NCBI RefSeq assembly: GCF_007993045.1 | Contig: NZ_VOOR01000004.1 | Span: forward strand, 144,267 to 208,266 | DNA from: Phaeodactylibacter luteus | Lineage (GTDB): Bacteria > Bacteroidota > Bacteroidia > Chitinophagales > Saprospiraceae | Direction: 5' to 3' | Length of the DNA stretch: 64,000 nucleotides | The notes under the pieces: model-generated | What the model saw: only the letters and a program-made list of their open reading frames with translations | What the model was told of the DNA's origin: nothing | The model's database searches: none | Translations under genes and position numbers: made by a program | Shown here: positions 42,312 through 51,310 of the stretch, piece after piece | How positions within the stretch are numbered: the first letter of the stretch is position 1 | Layout: each line of letters starts with the position of its first letter

Positions 42312-45104
42312 ATGAAAACGTCTCTATTTACTCTGGCCCTGCTTTTGGGAGGGCCCTTCCTCTTGGCTCAGCTGACGCTTGAGCGCGATATCAACCAAGA
42401 GCCCGCCAGTTCCGACCCCCGCACTTTTGCTTCTTTAGATGGCCAGGTCTTCTTTTTGGCCGATGATGGCGTACATGGGTTTGAGCCCCACCGCTATGAC
42501 CCAGAATCGGGGGCATATGTGCTGCTGGCCGATTTGGCGGAGCTGACGGCCAGCGCCGGCACGTCTGCTATGGTGGCCCATGGCGGCAAACTGTATTTTG
42601 ATGCCCGTTCCACTAGTGCTACCCGGCACCTGTATGTTTATGACCCCACCGATGAGGCTGTACAGCGTGTTTACACCGATCAGGGGGCCGATATCCGCAA
42701 CCCCAGCAACTTGTTTGCTCACGATGGCTGGCTATACTTCAGCTATGAGAATAGCGAATGGGGCATTGAGCTGGGCCGCCTGCAGCTGAGCACACAGGAG
42801 CTGCTCGCTTACGACATCAACCCTGAAGGGGACAGTAGCCCCAACTATTTCAACTTTGCAGATGGCGCCATCTGGTTTTCTGCCAATGATGGAACGAGCA
42901 GCAGCCGGCTTTGGCGGTTGGTGTTGTCATCCGGAATGGTGGAAAACGTCCTCTATGAGAGCCCAAATGGGCATTTCCCCAGCATCAACCGCATGGCCCA
43001 CTACGATGGGCGTCTCTATTTTCAGGGCTTCATCCCTGGCATGGGCGATGAGTTTTGGGTATACGATATCACCTCAAACAGCCTGTTGGGCCTACCTGAA
43101 ATCTTTCCCGGTCCAGGCAGCAGCAACCCGTTCAGCTTTGCGCTGCTCAATGGCGATGTTTATTTCTCTGCCCGGGAGCTGGGCAATGGCCGTGAGGTGC
43201 GCCGGTTCAATACAACAACTTTGGAGGTGGAGCTGGCAGTGGACGTAGCCCCTGGCAGCAGCAGTAGCGACCCAGCTGGGCTCACGGCAGTCGATGGCCG
43301 GCTTTACTTTATTGGCGGAGCCGATTTGAACGACCGCCGCCTGTACTCCTTTGATCCCATCTCAGGCGTACTTGAAGAGGAGGCCAGCCTGGGCAACAGC
43401 AGCGTGCCGGTTTACCTCTCTATTGAGCATGAGCTGAACGGTGTGCTCTACCTCTCCGGTTTGCACCCTGAAGTAGGCGATGAACTGCTCACCTTCACCC
43501 CCGGCGGAGATGTACTGTCTGTAGCAGCGGATATCAACACCAAGACAATTGGCTCAGACCCGCACGGTTTCACCGCTTCCAATGGCAAGCTGTACTTTGG
43601 AGCCTATGAGGCGAATAGCGGGCGGGAGATTTGGGTCTATGACCCGGCTACTGGCAGTACGGATTTGCTTTCCGATAACCCTGGAAGTACCAACCCTAGC
43701 AGTTTCGCCCCGCTTGATGGCCGGCTCTACTTTGCCGGCCGCCACCCGGAAACCGTCTACGGGCTATTGTATTATGATGAAAGCACGGATTCTATCGAGG
43801 CCACCTCCTTCAGTACCCCCAGCCATATTGGGCACATCACAGATGTGGTAGCCTATGAGGGCAAAATTTATTTCTCCGCTTCCAGTGAGGATTTGGGCGA
43901 TGAGCTGCATGTGTACAACCCTGCCGATGACACCTTCGAAGTCGTGGCGGATATCAACCCTGGTGCAGCAGACGCCAACCCTGAATTGACGATGATTTAT
44001 GATGGGGCCCTCTACTTCCAGGCTAGCGACGGGGGCTCGGGGGTGGAGCTTTGGCGCTACACTGAGGCCGGAGGGGCAGAACAGGTTTTCGACCTCAACC
44101 CAGGCGCTGCCGATAGCGGGCCAGACGAAATGATGGCCTACGAAGGGGCGCTGTACTTCCGTGCATTTGATGAGGAAGACGGGTTTGAAATTTTCCGGTA
44201 TACTGCAGCCACCGGAGCCCTGGAGCAGCTGACCGCCGTCCTCGGCAATCTGGACCCCCGAGACCTGACTTTTTTCGAGGGGAAGCTGTTTTTCTCCGGG
44301 CGGCTGAGCAGTGCCATCGGGAATACCCTGCTTGTTTATGATCCGGCAACGGGCGAAGTAGCACAGGCGGCCGATTTCCCATCTGGCTCAGGCAGCCCAA
44401 GGGAGCTCATCGTTTTTAACGGCAAGCTGTACTTTTCTGCTACCTCTGAGCTTTACGGGCGGGAGTTTTGGGTGTATGCTGATACGGCAGCCTCTATCAT
44501 CTCAGATATTTGGCCGGGGCCATCTGGTTCAGACCCCGGCGGCCTGACTTTATTCAACGACAAGCTGTACTTCGCAGCCAATGATGGGGAGAGAGGGGCT
44601 GAGATATGGAGCTTGGCCGCCTGCCTGAACGTCGTGGTAGAGGCGACCCCTCAGATCGATAACGAGCCCGGCGCCATCAATCTGATTGTAAGCGGCGGGC
44701 AGCCTCCCTATACATTCAGCTGGGACAACGGGGCAGCGACAGAAGACTTAGACGGGCTGGCCCCCGGCACTTACAGGGTAACGGTCACGGATGAGTCTGG
44801 CTGCCTTTCGGAGGCCACAGCCGTAGTAGGGCAGCTCACCGCTGTGGAAGCCTTATTGGCGACTGATGAGGTCACGGTGTTCCCCAATCCCGCTGCCGGC
44901 ACCTTCCAGGTAAGGTTTGGGGGCTTAGCCGTTCAGCAGGTGCAAGTGTTTGATGCATCTGGCCAGTTGGTTTACAACCGTCGAGTAGGGCAGGCTCCGG
45001 GCGTTTTGCAGATCGCACTGCCTTTTGCCCCGGCAGGCGTTTACACCGTTGTCGCCCGTACCGCTGACGGCATTGCCCGCAAGCCCTTGTTGTTGGCCCG
45101 GTAG
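42312..45104 (+). CDS. Secreted ELWxxDGT-type beta-propeller protein with SprB repeat and T9SS sorting domain
   Basis: A 930-residue exported protein: signal peptide MKTSLFTLALLLGGPFLLAQ, then about 14 to 16 tandem blades of roughly 48 residues with the pattern (D/N)GxLYFxA....G.E(L/I)W.Y(D)...T (for instance GKLYFGAYEANSGREIWVYD; GALYFQASDGGSGVELWRYT). These correspond to ELWxxDGT repeats. A SprB-type repeat at about 793-835 (PPYTFSWDNGAATEDLDGLA) and a T9SS sorting domain from about 855 (VFPNPAAGTFQV ... AGVYTVVART) follow. Related proteins are large cell-surface adhesin-like products; binding partner unknown. It is a likely client of the T9SS to which PorQ belongs. Confidence 0.9.
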   Translation: MKTSLFTLALLLGGPFLLAQLTLERDINQEPASSDPRTFASLDGQVFFLADDGVHGFEPHRYDPESGAYVLLADLAELTASAGTSAMVAHGGKLYFDARSTSATRHLYVYDPTDEAVQRVYTDQGADIRNPSNLFAHDGWLYFSYENSEWGIELGRLQLSTQELLAYDINPEGDSSPNYFNFADGAIWFSANDGTSSSRLWRLVLSSGMVENVLYESPNGHFPSINRMAHYDGRLYFQGFIPGMGDEFWVYDITSNSLLGLPEIFPGPGSSNPFSFALLNGDVYFSARELGNGREVRRFNTTTLEVELAVDVAPGSSSSDPAGLTAVDGRLYFIGGADLNDRRLYSFDPISGVLEEEASLGNSSVPVYLSIEHELNGVLYLSGLHPEVGDELLTFTPGGDVLSVAADINTKTIGSDPHGFTASNGKLYFGAYEANSGREIWVYDPATGSTDLLSDNPGSTNPSSFAPLDGRLYFAGRHPETVYGLLYYDESTDSIEATSFSTPSHIGHITDVVAYEGKIYFSASSEDLGDELHVYNPADDTFEVVADINPGAADANPELTMIYDGALYFQASDGGSGVELWRYTEAGGAEQVFDLNPGAADSGPDEMMAYEGALYFRAFDEEDGFEIFRYTAATGALEQLTAVLGNLDPRDLTFFEGKLFFSGRLSSAIGNTLLVYDPATGEVAQAADFPSGSGSPRELIVFNGKLYFSATSELYGREFWVYADTAASIISDIWPGPSGSDPGGLTLFNDKLYFAANDGERGAEIWSLAACLNVVVEATPQIDNEPGAINLIVSGGQPPYTFSWDNGAATEDLDGLAPGTYRVTVTDESGCLSEATAVVGQLTAVEALLATDEVTVFPNPAAGTFQVRFGGLAVQQVQVFDASGQLVYNRRVGQAPGVLQIALPFAPAGVYTVVARTADGIARKPLLLAR

Positions 45105-45151
45105 CTTTGGCACCGCCTTCCGGCAAAAGACGGAGGGCGGTGCATTCGATT

Positions 45152-48094
45152 TTAGGCCGGCTGTGCTTTCTTCAGGGCAGCCCAGAGTATTTCGACCGGG
45201 TGCAAGGCTTTGCGCCCCGTGCCGTCTGCAATTTGGTGGCGGCAGCTCGTGCCCGGGGCTGCAATGATTGTTTCCTTCCCGGCTTGGCGTACAGCTGGGA
45301 AAAGGGTCTGCTCTCCTATGGCCATGCTCAGCTCGTAGTGCTCGGCCTCATACCCAAAGGAGCCGGCCATGCCACAGCAGCCGGAAGGGATGGCCTCAAC
45401 GCTGTAGTGGGCAGGGAGGTTGAGGAGGAATGCAGTAGGCTCAAGCCCCGCCAATGCTTTTTGATGGCAGTGCCCGTGCAGCAGGATTTCCCGCGGCTCA
45501 TCGTGGAAGTCTTCCGGTCTGATGCGCCCTGCTTTAGCTTCCCGGTACAGAAACTCTTCTACCATAAGCGCGTGCTCGCCTAAGCGGAGCGCGTCTTCTT
45601 TCAATCCGGGCCCAGCCAGCTTCGGGTATTCGTCTCTGAAGCTAAGGATGGCACTCGGCTCTACGCCCAAGAGGGGCGAATCTTCGCTCACCAGGTTTTT
45701 AAAGGCCTCCACATTGGCCCGCGCAAACTGACGGGCCTGGCCGAGCAGCCCTTTAGACAGGTGTGCCCGTCCGCTTTCGGCATGGCTGGCCAGGCGCACT
45801 TCATAGCCCAGCCCGGTAAGCAGCTGCAACGCCTTGATGCCAATAGCCGTATCATTGAAGTTGGTGAACTCGTCGATGAAGAAGTAAACCATGCCCCTTT
45901 GGGGCCCTTTGGGCGACAGCCGCTCCTGCTTTCGGGCCCAGCGCCGCAGGGAGGTATGGTAAAGGGTGGGCAAGGACCGTTCAGGGGCAACACCGAGCAC
46001 TTTTTTGGCCATACCGCTCAAGAAAGGGTTGGTCAGGGCGAAGTTGGCCAGCGCAGGCACCCGTATACCTATGCTGTTGATCCGGCCAATATTGGCAAAA
46101 GCCCTAGCCCGCAGGGGCGTGCCATGCCGCTTGTAATACTGATAAAGAAATTCTGATTTGAGGGTGGTCATATCAACATTAGACGGGCACTCGGCGGTAC
46201 AGCCTTTGCAGGACAGGCAGAGGTCCATCGCCTCATAGATTTCCGGATGATCGAAAGGGTTCTCCTTTACGTTCATGGTGAGGAACTCGCGGAGGATATT
46301 GGCCCTGCCCCGGGTGGTGTCTTTTTCGTTGCGGGTCGCCCGGTAGCTGGGGCACATGGTGCCGCCCGAAAAGTTCAGTTTTCGGCAGTCGCCCGAGCCG
46401 TTGCAGCGCTCTGCTGCACGGAGTATGCCGCCAGCCTCTGAGAAGTCGTAGGCGGTTTCAAAATCTGGTGTTTCCTGCCCAGCTTCGTACCGGAAGCTGC
46501 TCATCATTGGCGGGGCGTCCACGATTTTGCCCGGGTTGAAGACCCCATTGGGGTCCCATGTCTGTTTGATCTGCCGCAGGTACTCATAATTGTAAGTGCC
46601 GATCATGAGGGGGATGAACTCTGCCCGCACACGGCCATCCCCGTGCTCCCCGCTCAGGGAGCCATTGTATTTTTTGACGAGCTTGGCTACCGCTTCCGTA
46701 ATTTCATAAAAGAGCCGCTGCCCTTCTGCTGTCTTTAGGTCGAGTATAGGCCTGAGGTGGAGCTCCCCGGCCCCGGCGTGGGCATAGTATACGGCCTGTT
46801 GCCCGAAGCCAGCCATGAGCTGGTCAAATTCCTGGATATAGGCTGGCAGGTCTTGGATGTCGACTGCAGTATCTTCAATGCAAGCGACGGGCTTGGCATC
46901 GCCGGGGATGTTGGCCAACAGCCCAAGGCCTGCTTTGCGCAGGTCCCACACTTGTTTGGTCTGCTGCCCAGAGACGACAGGGTAGGCGTAGCCGAGCCCG
47001 GCCTCCATCAGCGAGCGGGTAAAAGCATCCGCTTGTGCCATAGCCGCTTCCATCGTGTCCCCCCTGAATTCGGTCATTAGGATAGCAGCAGGGTCGCCTT
47101 CTACGAAGAACCGGTTCTTCTTTTGTTCGATATTGGACTTGGTGAGGTCCATGATGATTTTGTCCATCAGCTCGCAGGCTGTGGGCTGCATGGCCATGGC
47201 CAGGAGCACGGCTTTGAGGGATTCCGGCACACTGCCGAAATGAGCGCAGACGACCACGTCCACGGGTTTGGGCAGGGGGTCGACGTGTATTTTTATGGAA
47301 GTGGTGAAAGCCAGCGTGCCTTCCGACCCAGAGAGGAGCTCGCAAAAGTTGAAAGGCCGGCCATCGGGGTTGAAAGGTTGTTGCTGTAGCAGAAGGTCTA
47401 CGGCATACCCGGTATTGCGCCGGTCGATGGTGGCTTTAGGGAAAGCTTCTCGTATAGCCGCCTGCCGTTCGGGTACGCTTAGGGTAGCCTGCAAGTGGCG
47501 GTAGAGGTCGCCTTCGAGCCCCGGCTGGGCCAGTTTTTGGCGGAAGCCCTCCTCATCTACTGCCCCAAAAGTGGCGGGAGTGCCATCGCTGAGCAACGTT
47601 TCGAGCTCCAGCACATGGTCTCGTGTAGAGCCATAGACAATGGAGGTCGTCCCGCAGGAGTTGTTGCCCACCATGCCCCCGATCATAGCCCGGTTGGCCG
47701 TGGAGGTGTTGGGCCCAAAGAACAGCCCGTATGGCTTGAGATGATGGTTGAGCTCATCGCGTATCACACCGGGCTCTACCTTTACCCAGCCCTCCTCCGG
47801 GTTGACTTCCAAAATGCGGTTCATGTATTTGGAGACATCCACTACTATGCCATGGCCTACGCACTGCCCAGCCAGAGAAGTGCCTGCCGCCCGGGGTATG
47901 AGGGCCGTTTGGTGCGTATTGGCAAAAGCGATCAGCTTTTGGATGTCCTTTGCGTTTTTGGGAAGGGCAACGGCCAGTGGCAGCTCGCGGTAAACGGAGG
48001 CATCCGTCGCATAGAGGTGGCGCATCAGGTTGTCGAAATACAATTCCCCTTCCAGTTGGGCTCGCAGCTGTTGCAGTTGCTCGGTCATGTCCAA
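45152..48094 (-). CDS. FAD-linked oxidase fused to Fe-S/CCG domains (D-lactate dehydrogenase-like, YdiJ type)
   Basis: A 980-residue protein. Residues about 45-185 form an FAD-binding type 4 domain (LIPRAAGTSLAGQCVGHGIVVD; MIGGMVGNNSCGTTSIVYGS). Residues 250-530 form the FAD-oxidase C-terminal domain with SLSGEHGDGRVRAEFI. Two iron-sulfur motifs follow near 558 (CNGSGDC ... MCPSYRAT) and 623 (CLSCKGCTAECPSNVDM). Cysteine-rich CCG repeats fill about 700-960, including HGHCHQKAL and SGCCGMAGSFGYE. This order matches YdiJ/D-2-hydroxyacid dehydrogenase fusions. Probable role: oxidation of a D-2-hydroxy acid such as D-lactate or D-2-hydroxyglutarate with electrons passed to the membrane. It stands alone on the minus strand. 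Confidence 0.9.
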   Translation of the reverse strand: MDMTEQLQQLRAQLEGELYFDNLMRHLYATDASVYRELPLAVALPKNAKDIQKLIAFANTHQTALIPRAAGTSLAGQCVGHGIVVDVSKYMNRILEVNPEEGWVKVEPGVIRDELNHHLKPYGLFFGPNTSTANRAMIGGMVGNNSCGTTSIVYGSTRDHVLELETLLSDGTPATFGAVDEEGFRQKLAQPGLEGDLYRHLQATLSVPERQAAIREAFPKATIDRRNTGYAVDLLLQQQPFNPDGRPFNFCELLSGSEGTLAFTTSIKIHVDPLPKPVDVVVCAHFGSVPESLKAVLLAMAMQPTACELMDKIIMDLTKSNIEQKKNRFFVEGDPAAILMTEFRGDTMEAAMAQADAFTRSLMEAGLGYAYPVVSGQQTKQVWDLRKAGLGLLANIPGDAKPVACIEDTAVDIQDLPAYIQEFDQLMAGFGQQAVYYAHAGAGELHLRPILDLKTAEGQRLFYEITEAVAKLVKKYNGSLSGEHGDGRVRAEFIPLMIGTYNYEYLRQIKQTWDPNGVFNPGKIVDAPPMMSSFRYEAGQETPDFETAYDFSEAGGILRAAERCNGSGDCRKLNFSGGTMCPSYRATRNEKDTTRGRANILREFLTMNVKENPFDHPEIYEAMDLCLSCKGCTAECPSNVDMTTLKSEFLYQYYKRHGTPLRARAFANIGRINSIGIRVPALANFALTNPFLSGMAKKVLGVAPERSLPTLYHTSLRRWARKQERLSPKGPQRGMVYFFIDEFTNFNDTAIGIKALQLLTGLGYEVRLASHAESGRAHLSKGLLGQARQFARANVEAFKNLVSEDSPLLGVEPSAILSFRDEYPKLAGPGLKEDALRLGEHALMVEEFLYREAKAGRIRPEDFHDEPREILLHGHCHQKALAGLEPTAFLLNLPAHYSVEAIPSGCCGMAGSFGYEAEHYELSMAIGEQTLFPAVRQAGKETIIAAPGTSCRHQIADGTGRKALHPVEILWAALKKAQPA

Positions 48095-48164
48095 TGGTTA
48101 TATGGTCAATAGGGCCAGGAAACGCCCTGGCCAGTGGTTCAGGTGCCACCTTGGCACCCTGTTG

Positions 48165-48202
48165 AAAAACAGCCCGCCGTCCTGTGAAGGCGGGCGGGCT
48201 GT
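48165..48202 (-). terminator. Intrinsic terminator of the ICMT-like gene
   Basis: On the minus strand ACAGCCCGCC pairs with GGCGGGCTGT (plus coordinates 48193-48202 and 48169-48178), followed by TTTTC. It lies about 80 bp after the ICMT-like stop at 48285. Confidence 0.75.
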
Positions 48203-48284
48203 GTCAAATTCGTGTTGAAAGTAGGGACTTTAGCGCAAGCGGCAAAACAGAAATAGCGCAGGTAGTCCGGCCGCTAAGCAGGGG

Positions 48285-48932
48285 TTACCAAATGCCCGGC
48301 AGCAAGCGGTAGGTTTTGTGCTGGTAATCGGCATAAGCCGCCCCGAAGCGCTCAGAAAGGGCTTGTTCTTCAGCCGCAATCCGCCGATGATAAACCACCA
48401 GCATGATCAAGGCAGAAAAGAGCAGCCCCCACCAGGCCTGCAGCAGTATGGCACTGCCCAGCGTAGCCAGGTAAGCCCCGGTATAGCTGGGGTGCCGGAG
48501 CCATGCAAAAGGGCCAGACTGAATGAGCTGATGCGTTTCCTGTATCAGAACGGTAGGGGTAAAGTACTGCCCGAGTACCTGAATGGCCCAAACGCGGAGC
48601 GCCGTGCCGCCCAGCAGAAGGAGGGAGCCGAGCAATGCCCAGTGGGCCAGGGGGCGGGCCTGGGAAAAATAGGCCCATTCCAGCAGGGGCAAGATCACAG
48701 ACAACAGGGAGCCGCCCAATATTAGGAAAACGGTATTACGGTCGGCCTGCTTGTCGCGGCTGCCTTCATTGGGCGAGAAGCCGGGCTGTGTCAGGAACAC
48801 TATGGCTGCGGCAGCCATTAGCGCCAGGATTTTAGGGTGAAGGATCAGTTCTGGCCTTGGCAACAGCGGCATGGCGTAAGCCAGGGACAGAAAAAGGAGC
48901 GTGATTTTGATTTTTTTCATTTTGTACAACAT
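48285..48932 (-). CDS. Isoprenylcysteine carboxyl methyltransferase-like membrane protein
   Basis: A 215-residue integral membrane protein with about five hydrophobic segments. The C-terminal part carries the ICMT/PEMT family pattern: ALRVWAIQVLGQYFTPTV, then SGPFAWLRHPSYTGAYLATLG (the G..R.RHP.Y.G motif) and AAEEQALSERFGAAYADYQH (the E...L...FG..Y..Y motif that binds S-adenosylmethionine). Bacterial members of this group methylate lipids or small molecules and rarely prenyl proteins; the substrate is unknown. Start is the ATG at 48932 or the one at 48920 (MKKIKI). It is 43 bp downstream of the FeeM-like acyltransferase on the same strand, so the two may be one operon. Confidence 0.8.
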   Translation of the reverse strand: MLYKMKKIKITLLFLSLAYAMPLLPRPELILHPKILALMAAAAIVFLTQPGFSPNEGSRDKQADRNTVFLILGGSLLSVILPLLEWAYFSQARPLAHWALLGSLLLLGGTALRVWAIQVLGQYFTPTVLIQETHQLIQSGPFAWLRHPSYTGAYLATLGSAILLQAWWGLLFSALIMLVVYHRRIAAEEQALSERFGAAYADYQHKTYRLLPGIW

Positions 48933-48975
48933 TTTTGAAGTTGGAGCAGAAGTAGGTTAAGAGAGCGTGTTGGGT

Positions 48976-49746
48976 TTAAGATGCCTGCTGAAGCACCGAA
49001 ATGGGCGGCATAAACTGCTTGCTCTCGGGTAGGAAAGATACACTGCCGAAGCGCCGTTGGAAGCTGGCCAGGTGATGCAGCCTATCGTGCAGGCCCGGCC
49101 GGACCGTCTCCGGCTGTATGCAGAGCACACTGGCGGCAAGCCCCTGATAGTCGTTGTTGCGCCCATCGACAATCTGCTGGAAGCCCATCCGGAGGTAGGA
49201 GGCAGCGTGCCGCGGGTGGCAGGCTAAGACGACGCCCCCGAGCCCGTAGATGTGCACGGCCTGCGCCAAGGCAGCTTCCAGGAAAAACCTGGCATAGCCT
49301 GCTGCCCGTGCTTCAGGGGAAAAGACAAACCGGCTGGCTTCTGCAATCTGGCGCCCTGCTTTGCGCGCCTCTTGCTGCAAGGCCTGCACCGGAGCCTGCT
49401 CTGGGCAGTTGTTGAGCAATGGCCAGGCTTCCCCTTCTGGGCGTTCTGGCACTGAAAGCCCGTGGGCTTGGGCCAGCTGCTTTACCCATGCCCGGGCTTG
49501 GGTGGGCCCATCAATGACCAGCCGCATGTATCCAATGGGGCGAGCCCCGTAATGCCCTTCAAGGAACAAGCCCAGATGGTGGGCGCAGTGGTCGTAGCTT
49601 TCAAGTTCAAAACCCAGCTCATTGGTCTTTACCAGGCTGGCGCAGTGGCTTTCCAGGTACCCCTCGTAGCGGAGCTGGAATAAGCGTTGTAGTTCTTCCG
49701 GGCCGGCCGCTGGCCGGAAATTCAGGTGTTGGTGGTTGGCACTCAT
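48976..49746 (-). CDS. FeeM-like N-acyl amino acid synthase/autoinducer-synthase-fold acyltransferase
   Basis: A 256-residue protein with the N-acyltransferase fold shared by FeeM and acyl-homoserine lactone synthases. ELQRLFQLRYEGYLESHCA near the N-terminus is the usual R-x-x-V/x-Y start of the family; GARPIGYMRLVIDG gives the core strand; AEASRFVFSPEARAAGYARFFLEAALAQA (about 130-160) is the conserved S/ERF-V segment; and GGVVLACHPRHAASYLRMGF (about 168-188) the CoA/ACP-facing strand. Known relatives join fatty acyl-ACP to amino acids, giving signal-like or membrane-active lipids. Its start codon lies in a 59-bp inverted repeat. Cotranscription with the ICMT-like gene suggests that the product is methylated (inference). 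Confidence 0.75.
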   Translation of the reverse strand: MSANHQHLNFRPAAGPEELQRLFQLRYEGYLESHCASLVKTNELGFELESYDHCAHHLGLFLEGHYGARPIGYMRLVIDGPTQARAWVKQLAQAHGLSVPERPEGEAWPLLNNCPEQAPVQALQQEARKAGRQIAEASRFVFSPEARAAGYARFFLEAALAQAVHIYGLGGVVLACHPRHAASYLRMGFQQIVDGRNNDYQGLAASVLCIQPETVRPGLHDRLHHLASFQRRFGSVSFLPESKQFMPPISVLQQAS

Positions 49747-49802
49747 GGTTAAATGGTTTAAATGAAAGTTGCCCCCTGCAGATGCAGGGCGATTTAACCA
49801 TG
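49744..49802 (-). promoter_or_regulatory. Two-tier inverted repeat over the FeeM-like start codon
   Basis: CATGGTTAAAT (49744-49754) and ATTTAACCATG (49792-49802) are a perfect 11-bp inverted repeat; inside it CCCTGC-AGAT-GCAGGG (49774-49789) forms a second stem. The acyltransferase ATG is in the outer arm, so the mRNA could hide its own start. It may also be a protein operator. The 379-bp gap from 49747 to 50125 otherwise holds the promoter below and no gene I can support. Confidence 0.6.
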
Positions 49803-50080
49803 AACTTTAGCGCCCCTGCTGACAGATGGGCAGCAGAAGCGGGGTTGCCTTTGTTTTTGTGTTAGGTATACGTGGGTTGTGCACGCAGCTGCCTGTCAGG
49901 AGTGCATGGCTTGTGTGGATGGGGCCGTATGTGGTCAGTGTTTGGAAGCAGGGCGCCCCAACCTTTTAGGCCGGTGCGCCGTTGTGTTGTTTATCGAGCG
50001 GGGCTGGCAGAAGTTCAAACAACGAATCCGCCTTCGCGATATTGTTAACCGAAGCGCATTAAGAATAGTGCGCGCTACAA

Positions 50081-50088
50081 TAAGTTTG
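50081..50088 (+). promoter_or_regulatory. Predicted -7 element of the acyltransferase-like gene at 50126
   Basis: TAAGTTTG matches TAnnTTTG exactly, 37 bases before the ATG at 50126. No clear -33 element. Confidence 0.4.
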
Positions 50089-50125
50089 CCAACCTTGAAA
50101 ATCAAGGGGGAATAGATATAAGTGT

Positions 50126-51025
50126 ATGGAAATTAAGTTATTGCGAAGGAAGGAAATCGATAAGGTGAAATGGAACAGTTGCGTGCATTATGCCACCAAC
50201 GGCAATATTTTTGGCTATATGTGGTACCTGGATCATATTGCCAAAGACTGGGATGCCCTGGTCGAGGGGGACTATGAGTCGGTCTTCCCCCTGGTCTGGA
50301 AAGAGCGGAGGTTCAGCGGCAGGGACTTGCATCAGCCACGGCTGATCCGTGAGCTGGGGGTCTACTCCATACACGTTTTGTCCAAGCCCCGCGTTCAGCG
50401 CTTCCTCCAGGCCATACCTGAGGAGTACCGTAGCATAGACATTGCCCTCAACGAGCAAAACCCAGTGCCGGAGGGGCTGCCTTTTCAGGCCGAGGAGCAG
50501 ACCAACCATCAGCTGTTTCTTAACCGCCCTTATGAAGAGCTTGCTGATGGCTTCAGCCGGGGCTTGTTGGAGCAGCTGCAAAAGGCAGAAGACGCCGGGC
50601 TGGCTTTGTCTTCAAATGTAAAGCCGGAGCAGATTGCTGCCTTTTATCAGGAGCACCTCCCGCGGAGAGCGCAAGATGAGGAGGTGTTTCATGGCATGCA
50701 GCGCGTGATGTACAATGCCCTTCACCGAGGTTGGGGGTTCGCGTCTACAGTACTGCGCCCGGGGGATGCGGCAGTCCTGGCCGTCAACTTTTTCCTGTTC
50801 AGCCACGGCAAAGTGGTGAGTTTTATGCCGGTGGCCTCTGCTGAAGGGGAAGAGGCAGGGGCCCTGCCCCACCTGTTCAACGGTTTGATCCGGCAGCATG
50901 CCGGCCGGCCAGCCATATTGGACTTTAACGCCTCGGTGCCTACAGCCGTGGCTGAGGGCTTTGGGGCCCGCCCCAACCCTTTTTTCCGGCTAAGGAAGAA
51001 AGCTGGGGCACTGGGCTGGTGGTAA
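50126..51025 (+). CDS. Acyltransferase-fold (GNAT/FemAB-like) protein of unknown substrate
   Basis: A 299-residue soluble protein. The opening IKLLRRKEIDKVKWNSCVHYATNGNIFGYMWYLDHIAKDWDALVEGDYESVFPLVWKER-type region matches a Bacteroidota family annotated only as GNAT-like or hypothetical. A long central helix (LLEQLQKAEDAGLALSSNVK) and a second half containing AAVLAVNFFLFSHGKVVSFMPVAS and AILDFNASVPTAVAEGFGARPNPFFRLRK resemble a second GNAT domain, as in FemAB aminoacyl transferases; the pairing is inference. It is divergent from the FeeM-like acyltransferase, which may mean a shared role in lipid or peptide acylation. A terminator follows at 51032. Confidence 0.6.
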   Translation: MEIKLLRRKEIDKVKWNSCVHYATNGNIFGYMWYLDHIAKDWDALVEGDYESVFPLVWKERRFSGRDLHQPRLIRELGVYSIHVLSKPRVQRFLQAIPEEYRSIDIALNEQNPVPEGLPFQAEEQTNHQLFLNRPYEELADGFSRGLLEQLQKAEDAGLALSSNVKPEQIAAFYQEHLPRRAQDEEVFHGMQRVMYNALHRGWGFASTVLRPGDAAVLAVNFFLFSHGKVVSFMPVASAEGEEAGALPHLFNGLIRQHAGRPAILDFNASVPTAVAEGFGARPNPFFRLRKKAGALGWW

Positions 51026-51031
51026 AAAAAT

Positions 51032-51063
51032 GGGGAGCGATAGGCGCTCCCCATTCCAATTTT
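51032..51063 (+). terminator. Terminator after the acyltransferase-like gene, possibly bidirectional
   Basis: GGGGAGCG (51032-51039) pairs with CGCTCCCC (51045-51052). On the plus strand a TTTTT tract follows after six bases (51059-51063). On the minus strand the stem is followed at once by ATTTTTTTA, so it would stop minus transcripts well. Confidence 0.65.
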
Positions 51064-51310
51064 TACAACAGTGTACATATTTGTTCCCAACCGCAGGCCT
51101 GGGCCGGATTGGAAGTACAGCGGTGTATCCAACTTAGGATGACTGCTGCAGGAAGGACTGGCTTCCGGTTTGAAAAATTAAGTGGGGAGAGCAGGTGCTT
51201 TGAGGGAGTAGGTAAGCTTCGGTAAGTTATCGGGCTCCAAATATAGCGCAAGACATCGGACAGGAAGATTTGCCCGTGATGTAGAAATGATGTGGCCCTG
51301 TCGGCTTTGG

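Noticed and set aside
48961..48976. Another family B MITE end (GAGCGTGTTGGG at 48963)
   Set aside because: Twelve matching bases only, without a second end or TAA pair; may be a relic but cannot be separated from chance.
49879..50115. Cysteine-rich 78-codon frame with GTG start (CQECMACVDGAVCGQC)
   Set aside because: The cysteine pattern resembles a ferredoxin, but the frame starts at GTG, runs across the predicted promoter of the next gene and ends 10 bases before its start. It also lacks conserved continuation after the Cys cluster.
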